In this document: positions 6,895 through 8,070 of the stretch, one piece after another
How positions within the stretch are numbered: the stretch's first letter is position 1
Layout of the letters: each line of letters starts with the position of its first letter
NCBI GenBank assembly: GCA_026982585.1
Contig: JALSGW010000409.1
Coordinates: 1 to 8,070 of the forward strand
DNA: 8,070 nt
DNA from: Alphaproteobacteria bacterium
GTDB taxonomy: Bacteria > Pseudomonadota > Alphaproteobacteria > Geminicoccales > Geminicoccaceae
Reading direction: 5' to 3'
Position numbers and translations under genes: made by a program
Notes under the pieces: model-generated
Told to the model about the DNA's origin: nothing
The model's database searches: none
The model's input: the letters and a program-made list of their open reading frames with translations, nothing else

Positions 6895-6923
6895 GCTCCC
6901 TCGTTGCTCGAACCCGCCTCAGC

Positions 6924-8070
6924 TCAGCAGTCGCGCACCGGGAGGTTCTTCTCCTTGGCGTAGCTCAGGGCCGATTCCTCGATCAGCGGCCAGACGATGT
7001 CCCGCATGGGATAGTACCAGTCGGAGACCTTGGTCCACTTCTCCCCGTCCCACTGCTGGACGTAGACGGGACCGCCGCCCTCATGGTCCTCGCAGGAGAG
7101 CTGGATCGGCAGCATGAAGCCCTCGAGCCCCAGCTCCTTGAGGCGCTCCTCGGTGAGGTTGAGGCGCTCGAAGCCGTCGCGCACCTCCCAGCCGGTGAGC
7201 GGCCGCACCCCGTGGATCTCCTGGGCGGTGCGGATCGCCTCGACCACGATCATGGCGTTGGTGAGGCCGCGGTTGTAGAGCACCTCGCCGACCCGATCGC
7301 GCTCGCCGGCGCCCATGCCCTTGTCGTAGAGGTAGGTGAAGATGTCGCGGTGCAGCGGCCAGTCGGCCCCGGCGCCGTGGAAGTTGGCCGCCTTGTAGCC
7401 GACCGCCTGGCCGCCCGCGGGCTTGACGTCGTTCTCCGAACCGGACCACCAGTTGCCGATGAAGCGCTCCATCGGGTAGCCCACCGCGGCCGCCTCCTTG
7501 AGCGCGGTGGAGTTCATCACCCCCCAGCCCCACATCAGGATCCAGTCCGGACGCAGGCGCCGGATCTGCAGCCAGGTGGCCTTCTGCTCGAGACCCGGAT
7601 GGGCGACCGGGAACTTGTCGAAGCGGAAGCCGAACTTGTCGGCCAGGATCTCGAGGGTGCGGATGGGCTCCTTGCCGTAGGCCGAATCGTGGTAGACCAG
7701 CGTGATCTTCTTGCCCTTGAGCTGGTCGAGCCCGCCCTCCTGGTCGGCGATGTATTTGACGAGGGAGGTCGCCTGCGACCAGTAGGTGGCGGGTGCGGTG
7801 AACACGTGCGGGAACACCTTCCCGTAGGAGGCGTCGGTGCGCCCGTAGCCCATCGAGAAAATCGGGATCTTGTCCGCCAGCGCCCGGTCGATGAGGGCGT
7901 AGGTGATGCCGGTCGAAAGCGGGCTGAACACCGCGGCCCCGGTCGGACCCTTGTTCTTCAGGCGCTCATAGCACTCCACGCCCTTGTCGTTGTTGTACTG
8001 GGTGTCGCACTCCTCGAACACGATCTTGATGCCGTTGATGCCGCCGTCGCGCTCGTTGATGAGGTTGTAG
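6924..8070 (-). CDS. HAAT-family periplasmic substrate-binding protein, N-terminus cut by window edge
   Basis: This is a type I periplasmic binding protein of the branched-chain amino acid/amide (LivK/UrtA-like) family, which delivers solute to an ABC importer. The frame is open to the right edge, giving 381 visible residues beginning YNLINERDGGINGIKIVFEE. The GTG near 8021 is therefore an internal valine, not a start; the signal peptide lies outside. Typical landmarks are the INERDGGINGIKI segment, GAAVFSPLSTGITYALIDRA, HVFTAPATYWSQ, KKITLVYHDSAYGKEP, WLQIRRLRPDWILMWGWG and a late VYVQQWDGEKWTKVSDWY. The variable lobe is rich in Trp and Tyr (RFIGNWWSGSEN), consistent with an aromatic or hydrophobic solute, but ligand specificity cannot be read from this. 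It ends in Arg-Asp-Cys. It precedes livF by 39 bases in the same direction. Confidence in the family is high; the substrate is unknown. Confidence 0.92.
   Translation of the reverse strand, partial: YNLINERDGGINGIKIVFEECDTQYNNDKGVECYERLKNKGPTGAAVFSPLSTGITYALIDRALADKIPIFSMGYGRTDASYGKVFPHVFTAPATYWSQATSLVKYIADQEGGLDQLKGKKITLVYHDSAYGKEPIRTLEILADKFGFRFDKFPVAHPGLEQKATWLQIRRLRPDWILMWGWGVMNSTALKEAAAVGYPMERFIGNWWSGSENDVKPAGGQAVGYKAANFHGAGADWPLHRDIFTYLYDKGMGAGERDRVGEVLYNRGLTNAMIVVEAIRTAQEIHGVRPLTGWEVRDGFERLNLTEERLKELGLEGFMLPIQLSCEDHEGGGPVYVQQWDGEKWTKVSDWYYPMRDIVWPLIEESALSYAKEKNLPVRDC

Noticed and set aside
6885..6923. Possible terminator or promoter in the gap before livF
   Set aside because: The 39 bases show only a short ribosome site and weak, imperfect pairing, with no T-run and no convincing -35/-10 pair.
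8019..8021. Start codon of the binding protein at the GTG near 8021
   Set aside because: The frame stays open upstream to the window edge and encodes family-typical sequence (NLINERDGGINGIKI), so this GTG is an internal valine.

Overview
The window is GC-rich, densely coding DNA in which all seven recognisable genes lie on the minus strand with almost no space between them. The CcmB and CcmC sequences, the LivF tail and the acnA-ccm linkage all look proteobacterial, most like Alphaproteobacteria as far as memory of these families allows. The window alone does not give the genus. No RNA genes, insertion sequences, CRISPR arrays or attachment sites were seen.

The genes in transcription order (right to left) are as follows. 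First comes the C-terminal 381 residues of a branched-chain amino acid-type (LivK/amide-type) periplasmic substrate-binding protein, cut by the right edge. Then a LivF-type ABC ATPase, an unrecognised or poorly characterised 292-residue protein, and a phenylacetate-CoA ligase-like (PaaK family) adenylating enzyme. Together these look like the distal half of an uptake-and-activation operon; its permeases, LivG and other parts would lie beyond the right edge. Next, only 3 bases after the ligase stop, comes ccmABC, the haem-handling ABC transporter of System I cytochrome c maturation. After a 72-base gap with two back-to-back GC hairpins, acnA (aconitase A) follows on the same strand with a strong ribosome binding site and a GTG start. 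It runs off the left edge.

The uptake genes and ccmABC are stop-start coupled: TAG/GTG abutting, TGA close to the next ATG or overlapping a GTG, TGA-GCC-GTG, an ATGA overlap, and a 9-base gap. They could be one transcript from solute uptake to cytochrome c maturation. acnA may be read through or may have its own control at the hairpin gap.

The most interesting points are the 292-residue protein wedged between livF and the ligase; the ligase, whose expected Ser/Thr/Gly-rich ATP loop is replaced by FQSPGP although the late catalytic lysine is present; and a ccm cluster that stops at ccmC with no room for ccmD before acnA. No clearly novel defence or mobile system was found.
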